NCBI GenBank assembly: GCA_034336665.1
Contig: JAPFBE010000003.1
Span: forward strand, 34,322,360 to 34,386,359
Length of the DNA stretch: 64,000 nt
Origin: Luscinia megarhynchos
Lineage: Eukaryota; Chordata; Aves; Passeriformes; Turdidae
Reading direction: 5' to 3'
A program made the position numbers and the translations under genes. Each line of letters begins with the position of its first letter. The first letter of the stretch is position 1. The notes beneath the pieces were generated by a model that was not told the origin of the DNA, ran no database searches, and worked only from the letters and a program-made list of their open reading frames with translations. Below are positions 1-12,452 of this stretch, piece by piece.

Positions 1-2531
1 GTCTAACAGGTAAAATGTTGGCAATGGTCTCAGTAACTGGTATCTCAGCAGATCAGTGACTCCTGCCTTGTGCTTAACCCTCAATGCAGTAGGAGCCACA
101 AGCTGGAAGCTGGGAGGTGTTTTGGTTTTTGTTTCTTTTTTAAAGCCATGCTGTCCAGCTTCCAGCACTTCACTGCTCATATACATAGCATTCAGTGACT
201 AGCCCCTTCTAATAGCCTTTAGGCAATGCAGAAGGAACAAAAACTAACTTACTGTCTCTTGAAACTACACTTAGTAAGGAAACATAGAATGCCTATACTT
301 TATAATCATCTATGAAAGGCAAAATAAGCCAGGGCTTGTCATGCTGGGTGTTACTGTCATCCAGATGGAATCAGAGCTCATTTTTCATTTGGCTGATCCC
401 TACTCCTAATGGCAGGAGGTGAGATGCTGAGAGCTATTCTGGTCTGCTGAGAGCTGCTGTGTGCAGCTCAGCTGCTGTGTGCTCAGCATAGCTCTCAAAT
501 GCATATGACATGGACTCAAAGGCTGGTCTTCTCAAAGTCTCACCAGAATCAGTACCTTTACAGAAATCAATTTTTCTGTTTGTGTACAGTTGGTGTTAAT
601 TTCAAATGTTTTGGATTATTTTAAATATCAATGTCAAATTCAAGTTATAATTACGGTAATTCCATTCTTCCAGGAAATATACACCTTAATTTAGAGTGAT
701 ATAAATTGCCACTTTTCTACAGTCAGGGCATTTGATGCAGTGTTAAGTACATGCTAACAGCTGAAGTGGTATTTGAGCAAAATAGTGTCCCTTCATTCAA
801 TTAAAAAATCTCCATTAAACAAATGAATGAGTAAATATATCAAAAGGAAGCAGGGGTTTGCATTGCTTTACCCAAGAAAAAGATCACAGCTGAAAGACCT
901 ACATTCTATGTCCTAATGACTCTTTTGAGGGATGGGGAAACAACATGGACACATATCTTTTCATATTATCTCTGGGGTAATCTGGATCTCAGGTTCTTGA
1001 AGATTGTCACATATCTTGCAAGATTATCCATAGGATTATAAATGGGGGGAGGTACTCTCCACCCACTTGTGGAAAGCTTCCTACCTCTCCTGCAATAGAG
1101 CTTCTAAGCTGAAGGAAGTAATGGGGGGTTTTATGGTTTCTTTGTTTCCACCAGAATGCACATAGGACCAAAAAACCCTCAGCAATAACTTGAATAATCA
1201 AAGATATTCTTTAAAAGCATCTTGAAGTGTGACTTTTGCAGATTAGCTGCAAGTTCTGAGCTTTTCATTCTGGGACTCAAAGGGAACTGTAGGGTCTGAA
1301 AAGCTTAATGAGATGCTGCCATTTCAAATCCAGTGCAGTGCACCAACTGTGGCTGGCAGATTTACAGTAGACTGTGTTGGTGTATATGCAAAGATAATTT
1401 AAGGTTTAATTGTGGTGGGCTCAACCCACTGCACAGCCTTGGATTTAAGGAGGGGCTGAATGTGTTCTGCAAGGGCAAATATTCACTACACTGAAGGACT
1501 GGTCTGCCTTACCAGAGATGTGCCTGCAAAATAATTTTACCTTTGAGATATCTATAACTACTGTGCAGAAAATGATATGCCATCAATCATTGTTTAAAGA
1601 AATAATAAAAGATTAGAAAGGCTGGCTCGACATGCTTTTGAAAATCAGTTTCTGCTTATTGAAACAATTTAACAACTTCTGCTTTTTAGAAGTTTTCTTA
1701 TGGAGTGAGAATACAAACATCACAGCCTCAATCTGAGTGATAATAGTGACTAACTCCCAGCATATGAGTTAAGACAAGGAAAAAACTCATAAAAAAGACA
1801 GCTATTTGTTAAAAGCCATCACAAGAAGCCTTCTCCTCAGCTGGAAGACTTTCCTAGGTTAAAGAAGAAATACAGCTGAATGCCAACAGGTACCAGAGGA
1901 ACTAAAACATGGAAGTTTTGTTCATCCATGAAATGACTCACAGTCCAGACACAGCTTGAAAGGCTTTAGTTCTTGTGAGACTGTATATCAATAGCATCAC
2001 TCATCCACTGTCAGAAATCAGGTGGGATTTAAATAAGATTTAAATATGAAAGGGGCCTGTGAGGAGGGAGGGTCTTATTTGAGGAACATAAAAATGCCAA
2101 CCGCTGCAAAACACAAAAACCTACAAGATAAGAGTAAGATATAAAGCAGTCCACAGCCAGCATTCAATGTGGTTATTTCTAAGTACCATAAAGGACAGTG
2201 TCAGCAATCACCTTCTGTACCATTTGGCCTTAGACCTGAGTTTTGGGGTTCACTTTATGAATTTCCCAACACTCTTTCACCCTGGAATTCTGTGAACAGG
2301 GATCTGTAACAGAAGACCAAGCATTTCATAAGAAGGGGCATGGCATGGCCTGGGACCAGAATGCTAAAGACCTCTTACACTTGCAGACATGCCCCAACCC
2401 AGTGAAACCTGGCAGGTTTAGCTTTCCAGGAAATGACAAGAAGTTTCATGTCCTGAAAAGCCAACAATCACAGAGCTGCCCTGCCCCAGCCCTCACTGAA
2501 AAAAGAATGTAAAGAAACTGCTGCTTTGACA

Positions 2532-2551
2532 GATTGATTGATTGATTGATT
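2532..2551. repeat. (GATT)n microsatellite, 5 copies
   Basis: Five perfect GATT units, then TTTC. Confidence 0.93.
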
Positions 2552-4919
2552 TTCTTCTAGCAATTCAGGTACTGAACATGCCCATGACTCCTTTAACATC
2601 ACTGTTAAAAGATCTTGAGCTTCCCCTGTGAGCCACAGTGCTCCTTAATCTCTGTCCCTTTTGGGAAGCTGAGACTTTGCTGTGTCCAGCCCCTCTCCAC
2701 CTGCCATGCCACAGTACCCAACACATAATGAGAAGAAATGGAGCAACAAAACTATGGCTGTATCAGACATTCTGGCAGTATTGAAACTCCTGGGGGCTAA
2801 AATATTTCATGTTTACAGAGATTCATTTTTACTTAGAAAGCATAGTTTTAAGAACACATTTTTTTTTAATCAAGAACTTGATTTAATCAAAAGACCAATT
2901 CTTCTTCACAGCTGTAAGTTTCAACTGCTTGGTCTGCTTATAAATAGATGAAGTTCTCCTTCTCAGAACAAAGAGGTTTAGGATGAGGACTAGAGAAAAG
3001 GTTAAGAGTTAACAAATCACAGAGGCAGAAATCTGCCTTCAGCTCCCTGCACAATACCTCATAATCTTTAATGCATGCAGCAAGACATGGAATGTATGGC
3101 TATGGAGAACTGGCAGCAACAGCAGAACTGAACCTGGAAGGAGTTTCTGGAAGGTGAGCTGATAATTTTAACCATTTCTGTTAACACATTATTCCAGGGA
3201 TTTAAAGACATTTGCACCAGCCTTGCCCAGCTATGCCAGGCAGCCCAAAGCACAACTCCACTGCCAAGATATTGGGAGGATGGTGGTAGTTATGGTAATC
3301 AAGAGAAACACTTAAAGCATTTGAATAATCACCCAGGATCTGAACTCCAAAGCTTTTAAGGTTCATTCAGCATTAAGGAGTCTTTGCTGACAGAAAGATA
3401 TTAGAATAACTTTCCCCTCTCAAGGGCAACAAGTTTTCTCTCTGCTCCCAGCTCTCCAAGTCCTTTTGCCCTCTCTATCACAAGAATGCAATACATTAAC
3501 TTCCAAATTACCACAGAACTGTCTTGCCTCTCTGGAAAGCAGTACATCTGTGAGAACCACTGTCCTGAGTGCCACACAGAGTTGGCTTCTCCCACCCAGC
3601 CCTTGGTGCAGGGAGAGGCTGGGCAGCAGGAGCACCCACATCTCACATATTTCCCAGCTGGCTGCGATTTTGAACTAGCTCAGAAACACCATGTCCTATT
3701 AAACCAGTAACCATTATTAGCAATCCTTTGTTTAAAAACATGAATTCTTTTAGACAAAAAGGAATTTCACATTGTGACAACAAAGTAGCTACTTAATACC
3801 CTCGAATACATTTAAGTCTAACATTACCCTTGTGGTATCAGTGTTACACTCTGTTATTCTTCAGAAGTCAATCAACCCTAAAAGCATTTTGACTAGACAA
3901 AATGAAAATACATTGATAAATGTAAAATGAAAGCTTTCTGGAGTTGGCATCATGACTTAAATATTCCTTTGTTATTGGTTGCAGGAACAGACAAAAATGG
4001 ATTAAAACACTTGATGCATTTGAGCTAGAACTCTGTCTTTTGGATTGATGAATTGGCCTGCTGATTGTGTAGCCCATTTATTTTTTTGAATTAACTTATA
4101 GAATTTGAGATCTGTGCCTTCCCCAGTACACTCATTTTCCAGGCCAGTCAATTTTTGCAATTAATGCTAATTGCTGCAAACACTAGGGATCGTTTTGCAA
4201 AGCAGCAAATCCTTCTGCATTTTTACAGAAGGTATTTGGCAAAGAAGGAGTTTTGTGTGTGCAGTAAGCAGTTAAATACTAATCATCTAACTCTATACAG
4301 GAAAACTTGATAACCTGCTGCAGGAAAGACATGTCTAAATGAATACAGCACTGTACTGCAGTTGGCATTTTGTCTTGTCAAGGCAACATGATTTATCTTG
4401 CAAATAGAACCAGAAAATAGAACAGAAGACATCATGGAGAAGCTGCTTAAACACCAGAACTCTAACAAAACCATATATTCCATGTGTTAAGTAAAACCTA
4501 TGATAATATGTATCTATGTAATGATCTAGAACAATCTTTTATTATTACAATTTATGTATTTTTCAAGCATTTTATTGAACAACAGCTCTTTATATGTTAT
4601 TATGAAAGACTTCTGTACTGACTAAATCAGATTTATGAAAAAGGGGTAATAATGAAAATCTCTCCTACTTCCTTTTACAATTTTTCCTGTTCTATATAAA
4701 AATATAGAAAAAATACCCAACAGCACTATGCTGCTACTATGCTATACCAGCTTCATGTCTGTTTTCACTCGAAGATAAGATGGTATGCTTTCAGTTTTTC
4801 CAGTCAGAGAGAAACTTTAAGTAACAGATCAATCATGAAAAGGCACTGCAGAAACTAATTCAGTATTTTAAAAATAGAAGCCTCCATTGGAAAAAAATAT
4901 TGACTCATTGAACCATTCC

Positions 4920-5040
4920 TAGAAAAAAAAATTTAAAAAATTATTTAAAAAAATATATATATATATGCATGTATGTTTCACACAAATGTCCAGCTTTAAA
5001 AAAAAAAAAAAAAAAAAAGAGAAAAAAGAAAAAAAGAAAT
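4920..5040. repeat. AT-rich low-complexity tract with 21-bp poly-A
   Basis: A-rich sequence with an alternating AT run near 4955-4966, an uninterrupted run of 21 A at 4998-5018, and then a GA-interrupted A stretch. It may be the tail of an old retroposed copy, but no body is recognisable upstream. Confidence 0.85.
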
Positions 5041-6658
5041 TTTAAACTGATGGAGATACTTGAAAAGGATGGTTTAGAAATTAAAGGTTGGTAGTTTCAG
5101 TTTTATTCTCATACTTCAAAATCTTGATACCAATGTACTCATAGGAATAATTAAAAATAAATTTTAAAATATTTTTTAAACATTGAAATTAAATGTTTTG
5201 GTTTCAAAAATGGATAAATATTTTCTGAAAGTAATTCAACTTCTTAACATTTAGTTGCTGTTCATGGAAAATATTTTCCAAAATTTCAGAAATGCTGATG
5301 GAAAAAAATCCTCAAATTTCTGCCCAAACTTAATATAATTTTTTTAACAAACAAGCATCACATACATGAAAGAAGAGAAGATGAAGGACACCCCTCATCC
5401 AAAAGCAGGAGGTCTCCAGACACTTTGCCATCAGTACCTCACATTTCCTGTTACACTTCCTCATGAACTGCCTGACAGAGGAGATGAACTGGAGCTGCCT
5501 GGTCTCTCTAGAATCTTCCCAGGTCTCAGGCAGAGCTGTTTATCCTATTTTACACCAGCTAGGACACACATGTGGCAGCTGGGAATTTTGCAATTCTTTT
5601 CATTTAACTTCTATTGTCTCTGACATGATTCATGCACTAGGGCTACAGGGAAAAATACAGAAATTATATCTAATATATTATATTCAGCTTGGAGAGTTTC
5701 AAAAAAAATCAGCTCCTTCTGCAGTTGGAGAGCAAAGGAAAGGGAGAAGAAGTGTGACTAACTGTTCTTGAATATACAAGAGATGTGAACCAGAAAAGGA
5801 GCTGTGTTACTGTGGCTGGGGAGTTCATAGATCTGTGATTCACAGCATTACAGGGCCCATTTGGTATGTAAAAAGAAAAGATGATGAAAGGAATAGTTAG
5901 TCATGGAGAAAAAGCTAGACAGAACACACAAAGATGCTAACCCCTGGGAAAGGAACATATTCAAGTGTGATCCAAAGCCTGGGAAAGAGAATACAGTCCT
6001 TTTTCCTTTATTTTCCTAAAAATACCTTTCTTTCTTTGGTAGGTAGAGCACTCAAAGAAGTGTCCCACACCTCAGTCTTGAAAGAGCACCATGAACTCCA
6101 GTGCACTGCTCAAGCTATCTCAACCCAAGTGGATGGCACATTATTCTTCAAGCTTTTGCTAAAACCAGACAGCCATATTCTCTCATGACAATACTCCTTT
6201 TCTCCTCTCAATTTAGAAAGTATTATTTAAGGCAGGCAAAAGAGGAAAGAAGGCCATGCTAGCTGTGCTGCAGAAGCACACAGGGCACTCCCCCCTGCAT
6301 GCAGTTGCTGAAATCACCCCTGTGGAAATGCTTGCAGGTAGGTTGTGTTCCTCTTAAACTTTCACCTCCCTGAAAACAGTCGTGTTCAAAGCAGGGATGA
6401 AGGGGAAGGATTTGCCTTAGGGATCCCCTTGTCGACTCATGTGATTGCTGCTGAAAATGGTCTGGATCTAAACGACCACAAAGGCTTTTGATGTTCTTCA
6501 TGTTTATCCTTCAGCAAAAGAACTGGGAGAACAGTCAGTGCTCTTGTGCTTGTGCTTTTGCATTTTCAATAACACACATGAAACAAGCTGTGCCCTGCCT
6601 GCTTGCAACAAGCTCTATCCTGCCTTTATGCACCCATACCATGGCTCTTCCACTGGTT

Positions 6659-6679
6659 GTGTGTGTGTGTGTGTGTGTG
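6659..6679. repeat. (GT)n dinucleotide repeat, about 10 copies
   Basis: An uninterrupted GT run, directly followed by the purine-rich stretch beginning at 6680. Confidence 0.95.
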
Positions 6680-6950
6680 AAGAGGAGGGGCAGGAAGGGG
6701 GAGAAATGGCATTCATAAGCAGGAGAGGGGCTAGGGAGCAAAAGATAAGAGGAAGATAAATGGAGAGGAGGAGATAAACTGGTGGATAGAAATAAGACAG
6801 CCTCAAAGGAAAAAAAAATGAGATAGGAAGGGAAAAGGCAATTCAATAAGAAAAAGCTCAAAAGACACAGATGAAGAAGCAGGCAAGCATGAAGAAATAG
6901 ACAACAAGGAAGGAAAATAGTGTAAAATGCAAAAAGACAAAATTAAATTA
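6680..6950. repeat. Purine-rich (GA-rich) strand, about 270 bp
   Basis: The plus strand is strongly biased to A and G here, with many AGGAGG, GGAGAG and AAGGGA words and few pyrimidines. The same bias explains the long chance open frames on the minus strand (6535-7060), which encode mainly Ser, Leu, Phe and Pro. It follows directly on the GT repeat. Confidence 0.8.
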
Positions 6951-8791
6951 ATGATCCCACTGAAAAGAGCTAACCAGAGCAACATGGGATAGATCAGGTT
7001 GGTAAGATGGCAGGAAACAAACCAGAGAGGAAGCACAGAGGACAGTGACACAAGCTTCATTTAACACTGCTCTTGGTACAAGCCTCCCAAGAACTATTTG
7101 TTATGCAGTTGCCCTGTGGTCACTGATATGGATGATGTCTGGTTTCAGATCAGATCTCTCAGCAGCAAGTACAAGCAATGAGGAGAAATGGCCACAAATG
7201 ACTGCCAACCCCAAGTCTCCTGGGTGGGAGAAGGATTCCACAGAAAAGTCTGTGGTAGAGCAGAGAACTGAACCTCAGTTTACTGCCTCCTCTAAGTCAA
7301 GTCTTCTGCCTTGCCTTCTCTGCCATGCTTGATGGGTGAACCCCTGCTCTGGTACTGTCACTCACCTCTAGTCAGGACACTAGCCCAGCTAGCATCTAGA
7401 AATAATGGGACAAGAGTCTGGTGAACAAGTCAGCCTGCTGCCAGCAGTAATCTCCCCAGCACAGAGTACAGCCCCCCTTTCTCCACTAATGACTCCAGAT
7501 GGTTTTGCTGCTTTCCTTCTAGGTTAGGACTACCAGGCAACCTGGGAACATACACCCAAGTCATAAAATGAATTATGACCAACTGGTGCAACTCAAAATG
7601 AAGAAAAGAAAGAGTAGAAGAATTTTAGAATTATTTCCCATTCACACAAGAAGCAAAAATGAGACATGGCATCACCAAGAAACTGTTTACCATGGGTGTC
7701 TTTACCACATCCATTAAAGCTCTTGAATGTTGCTCTGAATCAGAAGGCATCTCCAAGGGCCCTGTGGAGCAGGGAATGTCTGGGTATGATACCCCCCAAA
7801 GCCCTCCTGCTAAACACCCTGCTCATGCTGTAGGGACACACTCAAGCACACAAGTGATCTCACTGGTTTTTGCAGCACTATTTATGGTGATGTCAAAACT
7901 ATTCACCTGAGTGGGGCTTATTGGCAGTTAGGCTAAAGAAAAATACTCAGGAGCATCTTTTTACACCTGAACCAAGGAAAGGTTTGGACCTGAATTTACA
8001 GCCCACTCTGGGTTTCACCAGTGTGCATATGTGCAGGCACCACTGCTTCCCCTGAGTGATTCAGAGCATCTGTGTGGGAATGAGTAGGCAAAATCAGTCA
8101 GAGTCTGTCATCCTTTATGGCCCTTCTTACATGAATAATGATGAAATGTAAAGGACACAAAAGCTGCAGGTAAATCTCACTGGTATATTATTATTTTTTA
8201 AGTCAGTCTAGTCATGTTCTTGCTCAACCATAGCTTTCCAGACTGAAACATTTCTGGTTCCTTTAACATATGAGTTAATAATGATAAATCAAAAATAGAG
8301 ATGATCCTAAATTAGAGAGGCAGAGTACAAGACCTTGCTATAATCAAGGAAATTACTGTTATCTAGAGACACAGAACAGTCACATTTAATTCTGCATTCC
8401 ACACTTTAGCCCAAAGAAATACTAATCCCCTTAGCCCCCTTGCATGGTGCCATCCAGCACATGCCCATCTGAAACAATGAATACATACATCAAGTGAAGA
8501 GTAAGGGTAATTTCCTCTGGTTGTTTTACAAGCAGGAGATTAAATTGTGACTACCCTGCAGAGGATTAAACAATGACTTGTAATAAAACTGATGCCATAG
8601 TATGTAATCAGAAGTTTGACATGCCTAATGCAGCATTCATATGTAAAATGTAGTGGAAACAGCCCAGCCCTCTAATTTTGGTCTTTGTTTGGAAATGAAA
8701 CCTTGGGCCAGGTGCCTCTGATCACCTGCTGAAGTCCCTGCCAAAGGATGGAGACAGGTTTTCATGGAAATGCCAAGAAGTCAGAGTGGCT

Positions 8792-8792
8792 G

Positions 8793-8823
<31 letters not shown>
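8792..8823. repeat. (GCAG)n microsatellite, 8 copies
   Basis: Eight perfect GCAG units, about 400 bp from the DHRSX exon at 9223-9430 and within the downstream intron. Confidence 0.97.
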
Positions 8824-9216
8824 AAGCTCTCTGGAGCCCAGGAGAAGGCAGAGCCTGTTAGTAAGCACGTAATTGCCACGCATGACTGCATGGGGAGACT
8901 TTGAAATTTATCTGTTATCCTGCCCGTTCTTCTGCTACCTAAACCACTCCACCTGGCTCCTGTATGATATGAGACTTTTACCACATCATTTGATGTCTTC
9001 CTAATGTTAGAAATATCCCACAGACATTCATCCACAGTTTTCCTAAATGGAAATATAATACATTAAATACATTAAGCAAGTGCTTAAGGAGCACCATATA
9101 TTGTATCAAAAAAAGAAAAATGCAACCAAACCCCACCTCATTCAGCAGCCAGTGACAATTCTCTTGTAGTTTAATCTGCACACGATTGCTAGAGATCAGT
9201 GGATACCAAAGGGGAT

Positions 9217-9222
9217 AGGTAC
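9217..9222 (-). other. Splice donor of the 9223-9430 exon
   Basis: On the minus strand the exon ends AGCAG and continues GTACCT. The position matches the point where the translation stops resembling DHRSX (after DLQS). The site beyond GT is weaker than consensus at its last positions. Confidence 0.8.
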
Positions 9223-9430
9223 CTGCTTTGTAAGTCGTTCAGGTGCAATTTGCCTACATAATGGGTGGCTGATGAGACAGTGATGATCCTAGCGTTGTGC
9301 CTGTGCGTTCCTGATTGCTTCAGCGTGTCCAAGAGGAGGTTAGTCAACAGGAAGTGTCCCAAGTAGTTCAAGCCGAAGTGCTCCTCAAACCCATCCTCTG
9401 TCTTCCTTTCAGGGACCAGCATCACCCCAG
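9223..9430 (-). CDS. DHRSX: DHRSX internal coding exon (rest of NNAG, NYLGHF and catalytic-Ser TVSSATH segments)
   Basis: This 208-bp exon begins with CT, which joins the G left by the 22776-22877 exon to make Ala, so NNAG reads across the junction. It then encodes GVMLVPERKT, a GFEEHFGLNYLGHFLLTNLL helix, and ITVSSATHYVGKLHLNDLQS, and leaves two bases (AG) of a split codon, probably Ser. On the minus strand TTTTTCCTGCAG precedes the exon and GTACCT follows it. In the SDR family the Asn of NYLGHF and the Ser of TVSSATH belong to the catalytic Asn-Ser-Tyr-Lys set; both are present. The Tyr and Lys (YxxxK) belong to the next exon, which I could not find in 1-9222. The open frame runs past the donor and adds about ten residues unlike DHRSX, so it should not be read as the C-terminus. 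There is no frameshift or stop in the exon, so the gene appears functional here. Confidence 0.95.
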
Positions 9431-9443
9431 CTGCAGGAAAAAG
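9431..9443 (-). other. Splice acceptor of the 9223-9430 exon
   Basis: On the minus strand CTTTTTCCTGCAG immediately precedes the exon. It is a good pyrimidine tract plus CAG and gives the correct phase with the upstream donor. Confidence 0.9.
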
Positions 9444-12390
9444 TAGAGGTACAACCTGTTGGTTTATTTCAGAGGAGCAGCAAGCTAGAAGGAGTACGGA
9501 TCTCCTGCTGCAGAGGGTAAAAACACAGCATTTAGGGCACTGAGTGACTGGTGATGGCGTGTGAAGTCCACACTGCTTGATTCCTCACAAGCAAAATGTC
9601 TAAACCCCCACTTTTTTTTCTTTACCCAGATAACGTTGATTGACTCTCCCTCCCCCTCCCTGCAGGACTGTGAGTTCATTTGTGAAAAGTGTTTTCAAGA
9701 GGTGGGAGCTGGGGATCCCGACAACATTGCCTCCAACAAAGCTCTGAGCAGTGGAGACAAGACCAGGCTAAGCAGCAGTCCTGCTCTCCCAGACAGCTTT
9801 CTCCTGGAGAAAACTCCTGGCTGGAGTTTAAAGCTCTGGTGAGTCTACATCTGAAATCTGCAACTTCTGTCTTACTGGTATGTGTGAGAACAGATGCAGT
9901 AAATTTACCCAATATATCTTAATTACCATGCTTACAAGCAGCTGCATATTAAAATTAGGTTTTCATTGCTTATTTTGGCAATATTTTTGCATCAATTTCC
10001 ACAAACTACAATTTTCAAACTCAGTGTCTAAAATAAGTATCCACATCTCCACATCCCCAACATGCACTGTTGATTTCAGCATCTTGCAGAGAATTCTGAG
10101 CTCATGCATAAATTATATCATGAATTGAGGCTGTGAGAGGGATAGTTACCCTGCTCAATTATAGCACAGACTGGAATGCTATAAATTATTCTTATTTTAT
10201 TAAAATTTAATTACTGTACAAGTGGCCGTGACCTTTGTCATTTAAATGTAGATGGACATAACGCATGAAGAACCCTGTTATGGGATGCTTCTCTCTGACA
10301 CCCATAAATATGATACAGCAGAAAGGCCACCTCTGCACACAAGGCATGAGAGAGTGTCAGCTTAATCCTCGTGCTACTTCATGTGCCCACTAAAAAGCCT
10401 TTAACATCCCATTTCCTGATGTCAGCTTGACCTTATGACTGCACATAAAATGACCATTTTAAATTGCACATGCTGTGCATCTGCATTGGTACTTTGGGGG
10501 TTTCTGCCAGCTAACAGTCCTGCCTTGCTGCTGAAGCACTGCCTTGGACTGAAGGAGAGATACTTTTGGGACTTTTTGAGTATGGTAAACACCCATAGGG
10601 ATTCACCTGTGGCTTCCTACTGCTTAATGGAGCAACTAGAGAAGCAGTGGGAGGGAAGAAATTCAAGAAGATCACATAGGAAACAAAAGGTTTGGGTGGA
10701 ATATAGCACACCTGCAAATGGAGAACTTGAGACTGAACATGAGCAATGCTGACTGGTGGTACAGTGAAAGAAACTCAACACAAATTACATGATGAGGCTC
10801 CACAAAAGCTCTGATTAGCATCTCCCTATGTCATTTACTGCTGTAAACTGTGTATAATCACATCTGTAACAGTGGCTGGGACTGAGAAATGGCATGAAGG
10901 TCATGGACAGATGCAAATGCGAGACAAGCCAGCTGTGACTTTTTCTTGTTTTCTGGGAAGAAGGAAAGGACGGCAATGGCTTGGAGATGGAATAAACCCC
11001 AGGCTCCCAGACCAAGTCTGAGCCTGCTACAGTGCAAGTTTTAGCACAGACAGAACTCAGCAAGAGCTGTTGCAGGGCAGATGGAAACATTGCTGCACCT
11101 CTGAGAACCAGGGCTGGTACAAGGAAACGATTTGCATATCTCTGAGGCCATCCTGCCCTCTGAAGCTCTGACACTTGGAAAAGGAGAAAGGAAGCAGCTT
11201 GCCAGAGTTCTGTTTGCAGCAACACAGGTAAAATACAAGCCCAAGAAAGGCAGCCAATATAAAAGAGCCCTGGCACAGCAAGGCTGATCTGAAGCCAAAT
11301 ACTGCTTTCTGCATCTGCTGGGATTGCTGCAGGGCTCCATAAAGGGCCCCCCCATGCACAGACACACTTCTGCTGGATTAGTCAGATGGAGGGATGGAGA
11401 AATTTGTCCTGAGAGAAGCACGTTAGGCAGCTGCCCCAGCGTTCAGCTTAGCATCATGACCAGCAGGCAGACAGAGGCTGCCGTGGCTCACATTAGCCCC
11501 GAGGATGCCCGTGCCACAGCAGCTTCACCCTCGACCTCCAGAGAGGCACAGGACTTCAAAAACACACACAGGCTTTGCCCTCCACCCCAATTAGTCTCCA
11601 CCATCTGTGCTGTACACCCTGGAAGCAAAAATCCAGATCTGACCTCAGGTCAGGAGACAGAAAATATTTTCATTTATGCTATGCACAACTGTAAAGATAC
11701 ACACTCCCCAGCATTGTTTTGCTCATTCTTCAAGAGCACCCCTGAGCAGAAATTCTGGTCAAGTCCTTGAGCAGGCACAATCACCTCTGCCTGCATCTGA
11801 TGTTTCTACAACTCCCTTTTTGTCTTCAAGAGATGCTCAAATAACATTAAACCACAACACCTTTGAAAGACTTCTTTTGGTTTTTTAAAGGCTCTCATCT
11901 TTCACGTAGTTCATACTAAGGCTGTCAAAAAAATTTTGCCCTATAGTCTGAGGGCAGTTTCTCTTATTTGAGGAAAAGCCATTTTTAATTCACTAAAAGT
12001 GAACATACAAAGTTACCAACAGGCAACTAAACCCGTCTCCTTCCTTAACAAAAGGGAAAGCCTTGTAAGTGTAGCAGCAAACTCTCTTTTTTAAATTATT
12101 AACTTTCAGTAGATATTAAAAGTGGCATGCTATTGATTTTTCCTTGTCCAAAAATATCATCAGCTTTACTTAAGGGTCCCAAATATTAACTCAAAAATGA
12201 GAGCTGATTCTGCTTTTAATTCTTTGAACTAGTCCAATTCTACTTGAAATATTAACAAATGCCTTGTCTTTTCATTGTAAACTAAGAATGATTGTGCTTA
12301 TTCTTCTGGTATGGGATCCAAACAACTCCATATCTTTCTGATTTTAATTATCAATAATTTTTATACTTTATATAAAGCACATAACTATAT

Positions 12391-12452
12391 GTATATTTAA
12401 TATTTATAATTTATAAATTTATAATTTATACATTATAATTAGAAGTTATAAT
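12391..12452. repeat. AT-only low-complexity tract with TTTATAA-type units
   Basis: The stretch is almost entirely A and T, with overlapping TTATAATTTATAAATTTA words that make local self-complementary segments. No coding signal. Confidence 0.8.

Larger units (their letters stand above)
1..9222 (-). other. DHRSX: DHRSX intron downstream of exon 9223-9430 (partial, runs off the window)
   Basis: The GTACCT donor at 9222 opens this intron. I looked on the minus strand for the next DHRSX exon, which should encode the YxxxK active-site segment and the VDPGVV-type segment, and did not find it, so the intron is at least 9.2 kb. The content is AT-rich unique-looking sequence with short simple repeats (GATT, GT, GGCA), a poly-A/AT tract near 5.0 kb and a long purine-rich strand at 6.68-6.95 kb. 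No other gene, RNA or mobile element is recognisable. Confidence 0.75.

Noticed and set aside
3486..3710. Cys/His-containing plus-strand peptide (YICENHCPECHTE) resembling a zinc finger
   Set aside because: The Cys and His spacing fits no zinc-finger class I know, only one such segment exists, and overlapping frames are equally open.
9189..9222. Extension of the DHRSX frame beyond the donor to a stop at 9189
   Set aside because: The sequence after DLQS no longer resembles DHRSX, a GT donor sits exactly at the change, and the family needs a further exon with YxxxK. A truncated isoform is possible but unsupported.
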